Assembly (NCBI GenBank): GCA_020024075.1
Contig: JAHHUJ010000020.1
Location: 1-15,956, forward strand
From: Psychrobacter sp.
Lineage (GTDB): Bacteria > Pseudomonadota > Gammaproteobacteria > Pseudomonadales > Moraxellaceae
Length of the DNA stretch: 15,956 nt
Reading direction: 5' to 3'
Position numbers and translations under genes: made by a program. Below, piece after piece: positions 6,354 to 14,216 of this stretch (position 1 is its first letter; each line of letters begins with the position of its first letter). The notes beneath the pieces are model-generated. The model did not search any database and was not told where the DNA came from. It worked only from the letters and a program-made list of their open reading frames with translations.

Positions 6354-8084
6354 ATGAGCAAAGTCACTTCCCTTTTTCGTAAATTTACCACCTCTAATAG
6401 CACTCCCTCTACGCATAACGCTGACCAGCGTACTTTGGACTTCCCCACAAAGAGCAACACGCCCAAAGAACAGACCCGATGGAATGGCTGGGGCAATATC
6501 AATATCAACAAAGCAGTCTCACCTCATGGGGCTAAGCTGATTAAATCTCATATCGGTAAAACTCAAAAACTACCTTCTGTCAGCCTAAACTCAGTACTCA
6601 AGACAGTTCCTCCCTCACGACTACCGACTGCTCTAACCGAATTGGCGATAGTCTCTACTGACAAAGAAGTCCGTGTCAGACATGCGCGTGGTCAAAGCTT
6701 CCCAGACTGGGTTGCCATGCACAGTGGTGACTTTGGTGTTTTCCCTGATGGGGTCGCCATGCCAAAAACCCCACAAGATGTCGCAAAGCTAATGGACTTA
6801 GCCAGTAAACATGACCTAGTGGTTATCCCTTATGGCGGCGGAACTTCTGTGGCCGGGCATATCAATCCGCCAAAAGACCCTCGCCCGGTATTGACCATTG
6901 CCACCGGTCATATGGACAAACTCATTGATCTGGATGAAGAAAGCCAAATTGCTACTTTTGGCGCTGGTGCTCAAGGGCCTGCTGTGGAAGCGCAGCTGAA
7001 TGATCGAGGCTACCGATTGGGACATTATCCACAGTCGTGGGAATTATCTACCTTAGGGGGCTGGGTTGCGGCCCGCTCAAGTGGTCAGCAGTCATTAGGC
7101 TATGGCCGTATCGAACAAATGTTCGCCGGCGGTACTTTAGTGACTCCTCAGGGCAAATTGACCATACCTGATATCCCCGCCTCCTCTGCTGGCCCAGATC
7201 TGCGTGAGATGATGATGGGCACTGAAGGCCGTGCCGGTATCTTTACCGAAGTCAAAATGCGGGTACAGCCTCAGCCTGAGCAAGAGCTGTTTAAAGTGGC
7301 GTTCTTGCCCAATTGGGAAGCGGGAAAGGCGGTATTAAAACAAGCGGTTCAAAATAATGTTCGCCTATCTATGTTACGCCTAAGCAATGCTACTGAGACC
7401 AATGCTCATCTGCATTTAGGCACCACGCGCAGTCAGTTCTTGGCCATTACTGCCTACCTAAGATCTAAAGGGCTAGGCTCTGATAAAGTAATGCTGACTT
7501 ACGGTGTGACGGGTAACAAAGCCCAAAACGCCCTGGCATTGGCTCAGTTCAAACAGTTATTAAAACAAAATGGCGGTGTTAGTGGCAAGTTAGCAGACTT
7601 GATGGGCTCAATATGGGCACATGGCCGCTTTAAATTCCCGTATTTACGTGGCACTTTATGGGAAAAAGGCATCATGGTTGATACTTTTGAGACCTCCACC
7701 AACTGGAGCAATATTGACCAGCAAATGGCCGCTATGCAGAAGGCGGTGCGTGAATCGCTTCGAGATCGCGGTGAACAAGTGATGGCATTCACCCATATCT
7801 CGCACGTTTACAAGCAGGGCGCAAGTTTATATACCACCTATTTCTTTAGAGCCGCTAAGAGCCATGCTGAGACGCTACAGCGTTGGCAGAAGATTAAGCA
7901 CGCCGCCAGTACTAGTGTGGCCAACGGCAAAGCCACTATCTCACATCAACATGGTGTGGGCCGTGACCACGCCCCTTATCTGGTGGCCGAGAAGGGCGAA
8001 CTTGGGCTACAAGTGACCCGAGATATGCTGCAAAGCTTAGACCCTGATCAACGTATGAACCCAGGTGCTTTGCTAGAAGACTAA
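6354..8084 (+). CDS. FAD-binding oxidase of the alkyl-dihydroxyacetonephosphate synthase (AGPS) type
   Basis: The 576-residue flavoenzyme belongs to the PCMH-type FAD fold and resembles AGPS, which exchanges the acyl chain of acyl-DHAP for a fatty alcohol to form the ether bond. It has the AGPS entry motif RWNGWGN (42-48), the FAD loop PYGGGTSVAGH (159-169) and ELSTLGGWVAARSSGQ (230-245). Arg342 in SMLRLSNATE is at the place of an essential arginine in human AGPS. It also has HVYKQGASLYTTYFF (484-498), SHQHGVG (530-536, in place of the AGPS His triplet) and a C-terminal DPDQRMNPGALL. Residues 1-40 are a polar, low-complexity tail with no obvious targeting signal. The ATG at 6354 is preferred over a TTG at 6315 because it has GGAAAGG upstream and the TTG lies before the predicted transcript start. 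The gene starts the synthase-like, glpD-like, kinase series. A D-lactate-type dehydrogenase activity is the main alternative, but the AGPS motifs fit better. Confidence 0.8.
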   Translation: MSKVTSLFRKFTTSNSTPSTHNADQRTLDFPTKSNTPKEQTRWNGWGNININKAVSPHGAKLIKSHIGKTQKLPSVSLNSVLKTVPPSRLPTALTELAIVSTDKEVRVRHARGQSFPDWVAMHSGDFGVFPDGVAMPKTPQDVAKLMDLASKHDLVVIPYGGGTSVAGHINPPKDPRPVLTIATGHMDKLIDLDEESQIATFGAGAQGPAVEAQLNDRGYRLGHYPQSWELSTLGGWVAARSSGQQSLGYGRIEQMFAGGTLVTPQGKLTIPDIPASSAGPDLREMMMGTEGRAGIFTEVKMRVQPQPEQELFKVAFLPNWEAGKAVLKQAVQNNVRLSMLRLSNATETNAHLHLGTTRSQFLAITAYLRSKGLGSDKVMLTYGVTGNKAQNALALAQFKQLLKQNGGVSGKLADLMGSIWAHGRFKFPYLRGTLWEKGIMVDTFETSTNWSNIDQQMAAMQKAVRESLRDRGEQVMAFTHISHVYKQGASLYTTYFFRAAKSHAETLQRWQKIKHAASTSVANGKATISHQHGVGRDHAPYLVAEKGELGLQVTRDMLQSLDPDQRMNPGALLED

Positions 8085-8134
8085 TAGAAGAGTAATAAAG
8101 GGCTAAGTTGCTCAAAGACTAAAGCCTTTACTGG

Positions 8135-8162
8135 TGGCATGAGTAATCAGCCATGCCATTTT
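8135..8162 (+). terminator. Weak hairpin with T-run between the synthase-like and glpD-like genes
   Basis: TGGCATG at 8135-8141 pairs with CATGCCA at 8152-8158, followed by TTTT. The 7-bp stem with a 10-base loop would be a weak terminator or attenuator. It lies 51 bases after one stop codon and 29 bases before the next Shine-Dalgarno, so partial read-through is the simplest reading. Confidence 0.4.
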
Positions 8163-8201
8163 GCTACACACCAATTGCCACACAATGACTAGGAGTCACT
8201 C

Positions 8202-9833
8202 ATGACCCAGACACAGCAGCGTCAACACGCCTTAACTCCCCTTTCGCGTACCGAGCCTTGGGATATGTTAATTATTGGTGGTGGTATTACTGGAGCTGGC
8301 ATTGCCCGGGAAGCCGCCAAACGGGGTCTACAGGTACTGCTAATTGAACAAAAAGACTTCGCTTGGGGCACCTCGAGTCGCTCTAGCAAAATGGTGCATG
8401 GCGGGCTACGTTACATCGCTTCTGGGGATTACAAAACCACTATGCTTAGCGTCCGTGAGCGCGAACGTATGCTAAAAGAAGCAGGGGGTTTAGTCAATGA
8501 AATGCACTATATGATGCCCCATTATAAAGGCAAGTTTCCAGCGCCTTGGATGTTCAACACGCTGCTTAGGGTCTATGACAAACTGGCCGGAAGACGCTAT
8601 TTTAGATACTTTAAAAAAGACGCCTTTTTACCACTAAATCCTGGGATTAAGCAAGACAAACTACTGGGTGCCAGTCAGTTTAGTGATGCGGTCACTGATG
8701 ACTCACGCTTGGTGATGCGCGTGCTCGCTGAGGCTATTCACGATGGAGCACAAGCTATTAATTATCTTAAGGCTGAGGCGTTGATAAAAAACGATCAAGG
8801 TCTGGTAGTAGGGGCCAAGCTGGTAGACACTGCCTCCCCTCAGCGCACGGACACTTATGAGGTTTATGCCAAAGTCGTGGTCAATGCTACGGGGGCTTGG
8901 GCCGATGAGTTACGCCTGCAAGCCTTATCCAAGACCTCCAGCGACTTCCATAAGCAAATTCGTCCCTCTCGGGGTAGCCATTTGGTTATTAGCCAAGAGC
9001 GACTGCCTGTTGAGCAGGCCTATACCTTACTGCATCCTGTTGATAAAAGAGCCTTATTTGTCTTTCCTTGGGAAAATAGAACCGTCATTGGTACCACTGA
9101 CTTAGACCATCCAGACCTTGATGAACAAGAGGTTGGTATCACCAATGAGGAAGTTGACTACCTCTTACAGGCTGTCAACGGTCTGTTTGATCATACTGAG
9201 TTGAGCCGTGAAGACGTCATCAGTAGTTGGGCGGGGGTCCGTCCGCTGATTTCTGAAAGTGGTGATGGCAAAAGGGTTAGCCCTAGCAAAGAGAAACGCG
9301 ATCACAGCGTGTGGTTAGATAACAATCTAGTTACGGTCAGTGGCGGTAAGCTGACGACCTTCCGTCTTATCGCCCTTGATGTGCTCAAAATCTGTCAGCA
9401 GGTATTACCGATAGACAATAATGCGGCCATAGATGATGCCGTGTTTGGCAATCCGATACCTAGCAGTGACAAATTGGCTCAGTTACCTGCCGAGCTTCAA
9501 CACCGCTTGCAAGGTTTTTATGGTCGTCAATTGGATCAACTGCTGCAACTTGCGGATGACCAAGAGCTTGTTGCTGTCGCTGATAGTAATACCTTGTGGG
9601 CAGAGCTCAGATTTGCGGCACGCCACGAGCAGGTTATTCATCTGGATGATTTATTACTGCGTCGTACCCGCCTAGGTCTTATTTTGCCGCAAGGGGCGTT
9701 GATAGATTCCGTAACCGATCAACTACAACAAATTTGTCAGACGGAGCTTGGCTGGGATCAACAGCAGTGGCAACAAGAAGTTGCCCGTTATCAAGCCATT
9801 TGGCAAAACTATTACCATTTACCGGCGGCATAA
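8202..9833 (+). CDS. FAD-dependent glycerol-3-phosphate dehydrogenase/oxidase family protein (GlpD-like)
   Basis: The 543-residue protein belongs to the GlpD family, which oxidises the C2 hydroxyl of glycerol 3-phosphate to DHAP and passes electrons through FAD to quinones at the inner membrane. Residues 22-37 form the FAD Rossmann loop (IIGGGITGAGIARE). GTSSRSSKMVHGGLRYI at 56-72 is the GlpD signature. VVVNATGAWAD, FVFPWENRTVIGTTD, SWAGVRPL and VSGGKLTTFRLIA follow in family order. The C-terminal DAO domain has ELRFAARHEQVIHLDDLLLRRTR. It is about 40 residues longer than E. coli GlpD, including a polar N-terminal tail. The start has AGGAG at 8191-8195, six bases upstream. Standing between an AGPS-like gene and a kinase rather than in a glpFK operon, it may oxidise glycerol 3-phosphate itself or a 1-alkylated form. 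The sequence does not decide between them, so I give no glpD symbol. Confidence 0.85.
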   Translation: MTQTQQRQHALTPLSRTEPWDMLIIGGGITGAGIAREAAKRGLQVLLIEQKDFAWGTSSRSSKMVHGGLRYIASGDYKTTMLSVRERERMLKEAGGLVNEMHYMMPHYKGKFPAPWMFNTLLRVYDKLAGRRYFRYFKKDAFLPLNPGIKQDKLLGASQFSDAVTDDSRLVMRVLAEAIHDGAQAINYLKAEALIKNDQGLVVGAKLVDTASPQRTDTYEVYAKVVVNATGAWADELRLQALSKTSSDFHKQIRPSRGSHLVISQERLPVEQAYTLLHPVDKRALFVFPWENRTVIGTTDLDHPDLDEQEVGITNEEVDYLLQAVNGLFDHTELSREDVISSWAGVRPLISESGDGKRVSPSKEKRDHSVWLDNNLVTVSGGKLTTFRLIALDVLKICQQVLPIDNNAAIDDAVFGNPIPSSDKLAQLPAELQHRLQGFYGRQLDQLLQLADDQELVAVADSNTLWAELRFAARHEQVIHLDDLLLRRTRLGLILPQGALIDSVTDQLQQICQTELGWDQQQWQQEVARYQAIWQNYYHLPAA

Positions 9834-9918
9834 GTCGCCAATTTGAATAACTTTGACAGTGATTAATAGGCTGGCTTAGCGTCGTGATTCACAATAACTT
9901 ATCTTATAGTAAGTCGCA

Positions 9919-9947
9919 TTGACTCTCTGACTGGCCTAATTTATAAC
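9919..9947 (+). promoter_or_regulatory. Sigma70-like promoter of the kinase gene
   Basis: TTGACT (9919-9924), 17 bases, TATAAC (9942-9947): five of six matches in each box with ideal spacing. It predicts transcription from about 9954 and a leader of roughly 250 bases. The kinase can therefore be expressed separately from the two upstream genes. Confidence 0.6.
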
Positions 9948-9957
9948 TATTGTCATC

Positions 9958-10002
9958 AAGGATAAAGTTGTAATAAAGGATAAAGCTTCTCAAAGGATTG
10001 AG
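9958..10002 (+). repeat. Triple AAGGATAAAG-type direct repeat
   Basis: AAGGATAAAG occurs at 9958-9967 and exactly again at 9976-9985. A degenerate third copy, AAGGATTGAG, is at 9993-10002. The period is 18 and then 17 bases, starting at the predicted transcription start of the kinase. This could be a regulator-binding array or a leader element. Confidence 0.45.
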
Positions 10003-10156
10003 TTCTTAGGGGCCTGTGGTGTTAACAATAAGCATTATTCGCTTTTTGATCCATTATGTTGGTTTTTTAGTCTGATAATAAGGCTCCATTACCCTATCCC
10101 TGCCCTCGTCCTAGCTACACCCTATGAGGACTATATCCAAACATATAGGCTAGCTA

Positions 10157-10182
10157 TGGGATAACTTTTTATCAGTATCCCA
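10157..10182 (+). promoter_or_regulatory. Inverted repeat shortly upstream of the kinase start
   Basis: TGGGATA at 10157-10163 and TATCCCA at 10176-10182 form a perfect 7-bp inverted repeat around a T-rich 12-base centre. It ends 18 bases before the first ATG. It may be an operator or a hairpin controlling translation. Confidence 0.35.
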
Positions 10183-10200
10183 AAGCCAATTTTCTTATTA

Positions 10201-11790
10201 ATGACCGAGTGGCACACCCTTATGAGCGTTACAGATGAAACCCCGATTTATTTATTAGCCATAGACAATGGCACCCAAAGCATCAGAGCATTAATCTTTG
10301 ATCAGTTTGGTACCGAAGTTGCTAAAGCGCGTATTCCTATTGAGCCTTATTTTTCTACGGAAGCCAACTTTGCTGAGCAGCATGCGCATTATTATTGGCA
10401 AAAGCTTAGTGAAACCTGTCAGCAATTATGGCAAAACTGCGATATCAAGCCCTCGCAAATTGCAGGGGTTAGTCTGGCCACACAGCGCTATACCATGATC
10501 TGTCTCGATAAAGACAAACAACCACTACGCCCAGCTATTGTTTGGATGGATTTTCGCCAAGGCGAGATCAATGACTTAGGGATTCTAGACCCCCTCACCA
10601 AACTGGTAGGCTTAGGAGAATTAGCAGAAGAGGCGCAGAAAAAAGCCCGCTGTAATTGGTTATCCCGTCATGAGCCTGAAATTTGGGCGAAGACTGCTCA
10701 TTATGTCAATCTATCGGCCTATTTGACCTACAAGCTAACCGATGAATTAGTGGACTCGTCTGGTCATGCCCTCGGCTATCTGCCTTATGACTACAAGGCA
10801 CAAAAGTGGATGAAGCCCAATAACTTCAAGTGGCGCTTGTTTAGTTGCCGCATTGAACAGATGCCAAGACTGGTCGAACCTGGCCAAAAGTTGGGTCATA
10901 TTACCGCCCAAGCGGCGGCAGCTACGGGTATTATTGAGGGCACACCGATGATTGCTGCGGCCAGTGACAAGGCTTGCGAAGCACTGGGCAGTGCTGGCTT
11001 ATCTACCGATACCGCCTGTCTAAGCTTTGGTACCACAGCCACCATTAATACCACCTCAACCCAATATATCGAGGTGATAAAACACATGCCCTCGTATACG
11101 GCAGCGGCCCCAAATTACTACAACCACGAGTATATGATTTACCGCGGATTTTGGATGGTCAGCTGGTTCAAAGAGCAGTTTGCCCATTACGAAGCACAGC
11201 TAGCGAAGACCCAAGGCATTGATACTGAACACTTGCTGGATCAAGCGGTCAAAGATATTCCCGCCGGCTCAATGGGGCTTATGCTACAACCCTATTGGTC
11301 ACCTGGGGTACGTCATCCTGGCCTTGAGGGCAAAGGCGCGTTAATTGGCTTTGGTGATGTGCATACCCGCGCCCATGTTTATCGAGCTATTTTGGAAGGT
11401 TTGGCCTATGAGTTAAAGCTTGGGTTTGATACCATTGAGAAGCGCACTCGTACCACCATCAAGCATCTTCGTGTCTCTGGCGGTGGTTCTCAAAGCGATG
11501 CAGCGATGCAGCTAACCGCAGATATATTTGCCATGCCCGCCTATCGCCCTCATACTTATGAGGCTTCCGGATTGGGTGCTGCCATAAACTGTGCAGTAGG
11601 ACTGGGCATTTATCCAGATCACTTTACCGCGGCGGCTGCAATGACCCATTTGGGTGATGAATTTTTGCCCATTGCCGAAAATGTCGCGCTTTATAAACGC
11701 CTGTATAATGAAGTTTACCTGAAGATGTACGACCGCTTAAAGCCCTTATATCATAGTATTCAGGACATTACCGGCTACCCAAAAAAATAA
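10201..11790 (+). CDS. FGGY-family carbohydrate/polyol kinase of unknown substrate
   Basis: This 529-residue kinase should phosphorylate a sugar, polyol or glycerol derivative with ATP in the cytosol. It has the family layout: phosphate-1 loop LAIDNGTQSIRALIFD (19-34), a probable catalytic Asp256 in AAASDKACEALGS, phosphate-2 motif LSFGTTATINTTS (274-286) and adenosine motif SGGGSQSDAAMQL (426-438). In E. coli GlpK the sequence NQRET supplies Arg83 and Glu84 to bind glycerol. Here the equivalent is TQRYT (94-98), with Tyr97 replacing the glutamate. The glycerol-specific Tyr135 region is also not recognisable, so free glycerol is doubtful as substrate. The start is uncertain. The ATG at 10201 has no clear Shine-Dalgarno, and an ATG at 10222 (MSVTDETP) is equally possible. 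It follows the AGPS-like and GlpD-like genes, which suggests a glycerol-based substrate. Confidence 0.85.
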   Translation: MTEWHTLMSVTDETPIYLLAIDNGTQSIRALIFDQFGTEVAKARIPIEPYFSTEANFAEQHAHYYWQKLSETCQQLWQNCDIKPSQIAGVSLATQRYTMICLDKDKQPLRPAIVWMDFRQGEINDLGILDPLTKLVGLGELAEEAQKKARCNWLSRHEPEIWAKTAHYVNLSAYLTYKLTDELVDSSGHALGYLPYDYKAQKWMKPNNFKWRLFSCRIEQMPRLVEPGQKLGHITAQAAAATGIIEGTPMIAAASDKACEALGSAGLSTDTACLSFGTTATINTTSTQYIEVIKHMPSYTAAAPNYYNHEYMIYRGFWMVSWFKEQFAHYEAQLAKTQGIDTEHLLDQAVKDIPAGSMGLMLQPYWSPGVRHPGLEGKGALIGFGDVHTRAHVYRAILEGLAYELKLGFDTIEKRTRTTIKHLRVSGGGSQSDAAMQLTADIFAMPAYRPHTYEASGLGAAINCAVGLGIYPDHFTAAAAMTHLGDEFLPIAENVALYKRLYNEVYLKMYDRLKPLYHSIQDITGYPKK

Positions 11791-11815
11791 CCCCTTTTAC
11801 CCTAAGATTCTGCTT

Positions 11816-11986
11816 ATGAAAATCACTCATTTAGTTGTCTTTTTTATTGTGGTCTTTATTCTCAACTATTTGCTAAATATGCTATTAAAGCTGGGACAAG
11901 ACCTATCTTATATAGCCATACTCAGCATTATTACCACTGTGTTATTTTATTTGCTAACTTTTATGCGAAACCGGTGGTCAAAGTAG
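11816..11986 (+). CDS. Small two-helix membrane protein, hypothetical
   Basis: A 56-codon frame starting MKITHLVVFFIVVFILNYLL encodes two hydrophobic segments (about residues 6-24 and 31-50). They are joined by a short polar turn (KLGQDLS), and a basic tail RNRWSK follows. By the positive-inside rule both ends would face the cytoplasm. It lies 25 bases after the kinase stop and could be translated from the same mRNA. The upstream sequence has only a weak AAGA at suitable distance. Its codon use resembles the neighbours and hydrophobicity runs throughout, which is unlikely for a random frame. I do not recognise the family. It could be a partner of the kinase or of the following transporter, or independent. 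Confidence 0.55.
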   Translation: MKITHLVVFFIVVFILNYLLNMLLKLGQDLSYIAILSIITTVLFYLLTFMRNRWSK

Positions 11987-12094
11987 CAGATAAGCTTACT
12001 AGAGCAGTTGCCCCGCTCCTGTTTGTTTGTTCATTCGTTCATTTGCTAGTTATTTAGTCACTTGGATTCAGTCGCTCAGGCACTCCCTATAAAT

Positions 12095-12111
12095 TTAACA
12101 GACTGTGTTAA
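12095..12111 (+). promoter_or_regulatory. Palindrome upstream of the BCCT gene
   Basis: TTAACA-GACTG-TGTTAA is a perfect 6-bp inverted repeat with a 5-base centre. It lies directly after a TATAAA at 12088-12093 that could be a -10 box, although no good -35 is found. The position fits an operator overlapping the transcription start about 65 bases before the gene. Confidence 0.4.
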
Positions 12112-12177
12112 GATAGCGCCACCTATTAAGTTTTATTAAAGAGCCTTAGTGCTAAATAACCATTCAGGAGAGGCAAT

Positions 12178-14079
12178 ATGATTAACTCCAGCAATAATGA
12201 CAGGAGTAACGACACAGAAAGTGAGGTGAAAAAAAACCACAACTCAACCAGCCACTCGAGACAAAGCTCAAAAGAGTATCTTCCCGATTTTATACGAAGT
12301 AATTATAAGCATAGACGGCCACCTCATTTAGGCACCTTCAATGCAACAATGAACATCACTCAGCGCCGTCCCGATCACGAGCCTGACACTCGTATCGACA
12401 AATTCACCTTTGGCATGGTACTGGCGATCCTATTTGCCATCTGTATTCCTTTAATCTTTTTCCCAGAACAAGGCAAACATTGGGTAGAAATTGCTCGTGT
12501 TTTTGTGACCAATAACTTTGGCGTTGCTTATTTAGCCTTTGGTGTGGCTGCAGTAATGTTTGTGATCTACGTTATCTTTTCAGATATCGGCAAAATTAAA
12601 CTCGGTCGCCCAGAGGACACCCCAGAGTTCGCAGATGGCTCATGGGCTGCCATGCTATTTTGCGGGGGTATTGGCGCCAGTATTTTATATTGGGGTCTTA
12701 TTGAGTGGGCCTATTATTATCAAGGCCCTCCTTTCAATATAGAGCCAGGCTCTCCTGATGCGATTCGTTGGGCCACCACTTATGGTATTTTTCACTGGGG
12801 CCCTGTGGCTTGGGCAATTTATCTGGTGCCGGCTGTGGCCATTGCCTACTTCTATTATGTGCGTCAGACACCGGTATTAAAGGTTAGCCAAACCTTAATG
12901 CCGCTATTGGGTGAGAAGATAGCCAACAGTAACTGGGCGAAGATGCTCGATGTGCTATTTGTATTCGGTATGGTCGGCGGTGGTGCTACCACGTTAGGTC
13001 TGGCTTCCCCGCTGATTAATGAAGGCTTGTATAACTTATTTGGACTACCACGCAACATCACTATGCAGTTGGTAGTGCTACTTGTTACCACCTTAATTTT
13101 CGCTTACAGTGCCTATCAAGGCCTAAAAGGCGGGATCCAAAAGCTGTCTAATATCAACTTTTATCTAGCGGTGATATTACTTGCCTTTATTTTAATCGTT
13201 GGTCCCACAGTCTTTATTTTAAACACTGGCCTTGAGGCTATCGGTCGTTCACTGACTGAAATGCCACGTATGATGACCTATATCGAGCCGTTTAAGGATT
13301 ATCCAGAACTTGGCTTCGAGCACACTACTTTCCCCCAAGATTGGACCGTATTCTACTGGGCATGGTGGCTAGTATTTGCCCCTACCATTGGTCTATTTAT
13401 CGCCAAAATTTCACGCGGTCGTACTATCCGTAATATGGTGGTGGGCTCAATGTTCTACGGGTCATTAGGCTGCGCCATATTTATGATTATCCTAGGTAAT
13501 TATGGTCTTTACTTGCAGATGAATGGTATCGTTGATGTGGTAGATATCCTAAATAACGAATCAGCTACCGCAGCTATTTTTGCTATCCTAAATAGCTTGC
13601 CAATGTCTTATGCAGTAGTCGCGGTCTTTACTTTCTTAGCGATTATCTTTACCGCAACGACGTTCGACTCTATTTCCTATATTTTAGCCTCAGTAGTACA
13701 GGTAGAAGTGGATGATGAACCACATCGCTGGAATCGTTTATTTTGGGCATTTACCCTATGTTTACTGCCTGCGATTTTGATGTTCTTAGGCGACTTGTCT
13801 ACCCTACAAACCGCTTCGATATTCGCCGGTGCACCGCTCATTATTATCTTATCTATGATGATGTTATCTGTGGTGAAAGCGGCTCGTTATGATCTGTACT
13901 ATCAACCCGATTACAACCTAAAAACCATCCATATCGAGGAGCTAGCAGATACCGCTCCTTGGGAGACAGGTAAAACTTCAGAAGCCCCTGAAGGCTCAGT
14001 ATTGGCCCTACAAGATGAGTGGGAGCAGATGCGAGAAGAAAACGGAGAAGCTGAAAAAGAAAATAACGACAAATCCTAA
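12178..14079 (+). CDS. BCCT-family transporter (betaine/choline/carnitine type)
   Basis: This 633-residue inner-membrane transporter belongs to the betaine-carnitine-choline family, which takes up quaternary ammonium or related osmolytes. The first membrane segment begins near residue 78, and the usual 12 helices follow to about residue 560. The family signature WTVFYWAWW is at 389-397, followed by LFIAKISRGRTIRNMV. The third-helix glycine motif is MLFCGGIGASILYWGLIEWAYY (159-180, in two parts MLFCGGIGAS and ILYWGLIEWAYY). BetP-type sodium-coupled members have GMGIG here, so the ion coupling is open. An unusually long hydrophilic N-terminus (about 75 residues, rich in N, S and charge) and an acidic C-terminal tail (EWEQMREENGEAEKENNDKS) face the cytoplasm and may sense osmotic state, as the tails of BetP and BetT do. 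The start has AGGAGAGG, well spaced. Substrate could be betaine, choline, carnitine or ectoine. Confidence 0.88.
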   Translation: MINSSNNDRSNDTESEVKKNHNSTSHSRQSSKEYLPDFIRSNYKHRRPPHLGTFNATMNITQRRPDHEPDTRIDKFTFGMVLAILFAICIPLIFFPEQGKHWVEIARVFVTNNFGVAYLAFGVAAVMFVIYVIFSDIGKIKLGRPEDTPEFADGSWAAMLFCGGIGASILYWGLIEWAYYYQGPPFNIEPGSPDAIRWATTYGIFHWGPVAWAIYLVPAVAIAYFYYVRQTPVLKVSQTLMPLLGEKIANSNWAKMLDVLFVFGMVGGGATTLGLASPLINEGLYNLFGLPRNITMQLVVLLVTTLIFAYSAYQGLKGGIQKLSNINFYLAVILLAFILIVGPTVFILNTGLEAIGRSLTEMPRMMTYIEPFKDYPELGFEHTTFPQDWTVFYWAWWLVFAPTIGLFIAKISRGRTIRNMVVGSMFYGSLGCAIFMIILGNYGLYLQMNGIVDVVDILNNESATAAIFAILNSLPMSYAVVAVFTFLAIIFTATTFDSISYILASVVQVEVDDEPHRWNRLFWAFTLCLLPAILMFLGDLSTLQTASIFAGAPLIIILSMMMLSVVKAARYDLYYQPDYNLKTIHIEELADTAPWETGKTSEAPEGSVLALQDEWEQMREENGEAEKENNDKS

Positions 14080-14135
14080 CGGCATTAATAAATCGGATGG
14101 TGTTTCAAAAAGTATGCTGTAATAATCAAAATAAG

Positions 14136-14172
14136 AAAAGGTTGGATTAGCAGACTAATCCAACCTTTTTTT
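14136..14172 (+). terminator. Bidirectional terminator between the BCCT gene and the PLP enzyme gene
   Basis: A 15-bp perfect stem, AAAAGGTTGGATTAG (14136-14150) with loop CAGA and CTAATCCAACCTTTT (14155-14169), continues into seven T residues on the plus strand. On the minus strand it gives CTTTTCTTATTTT. It fits the convergent genes on either side. Confidence 0.9.
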
Positions 14173-14216
14173 GTGCTTAATCTTGATAACTAACGCAACG
14201 ATTTATAGTTTATAGG

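Larger units (their letters stand above)
9834..10200 (+). other. Leader/spacer before the FGGY kinase
   Basis: No gene is seen in these 367 bases. They contain a near-consensus promoter, a triple short repeat just after it, and an inverted repeat close to the kinase start. I recognise no riboswitch class. Confidence 0.6.

Noticed and set aside
9890..9915. ACTTA...TAAGT hairpin as terminator of the glpD-like gene
   Set aside because: The stem is only five AT-rich pairs without a T-run, so I cannot support termination there.
12016..12048. GTTT/GTTC-rich stretch resembling a tetranucleotide repeat
   Set aside because: The copies are few and imperfect, and it ends no recognised element.
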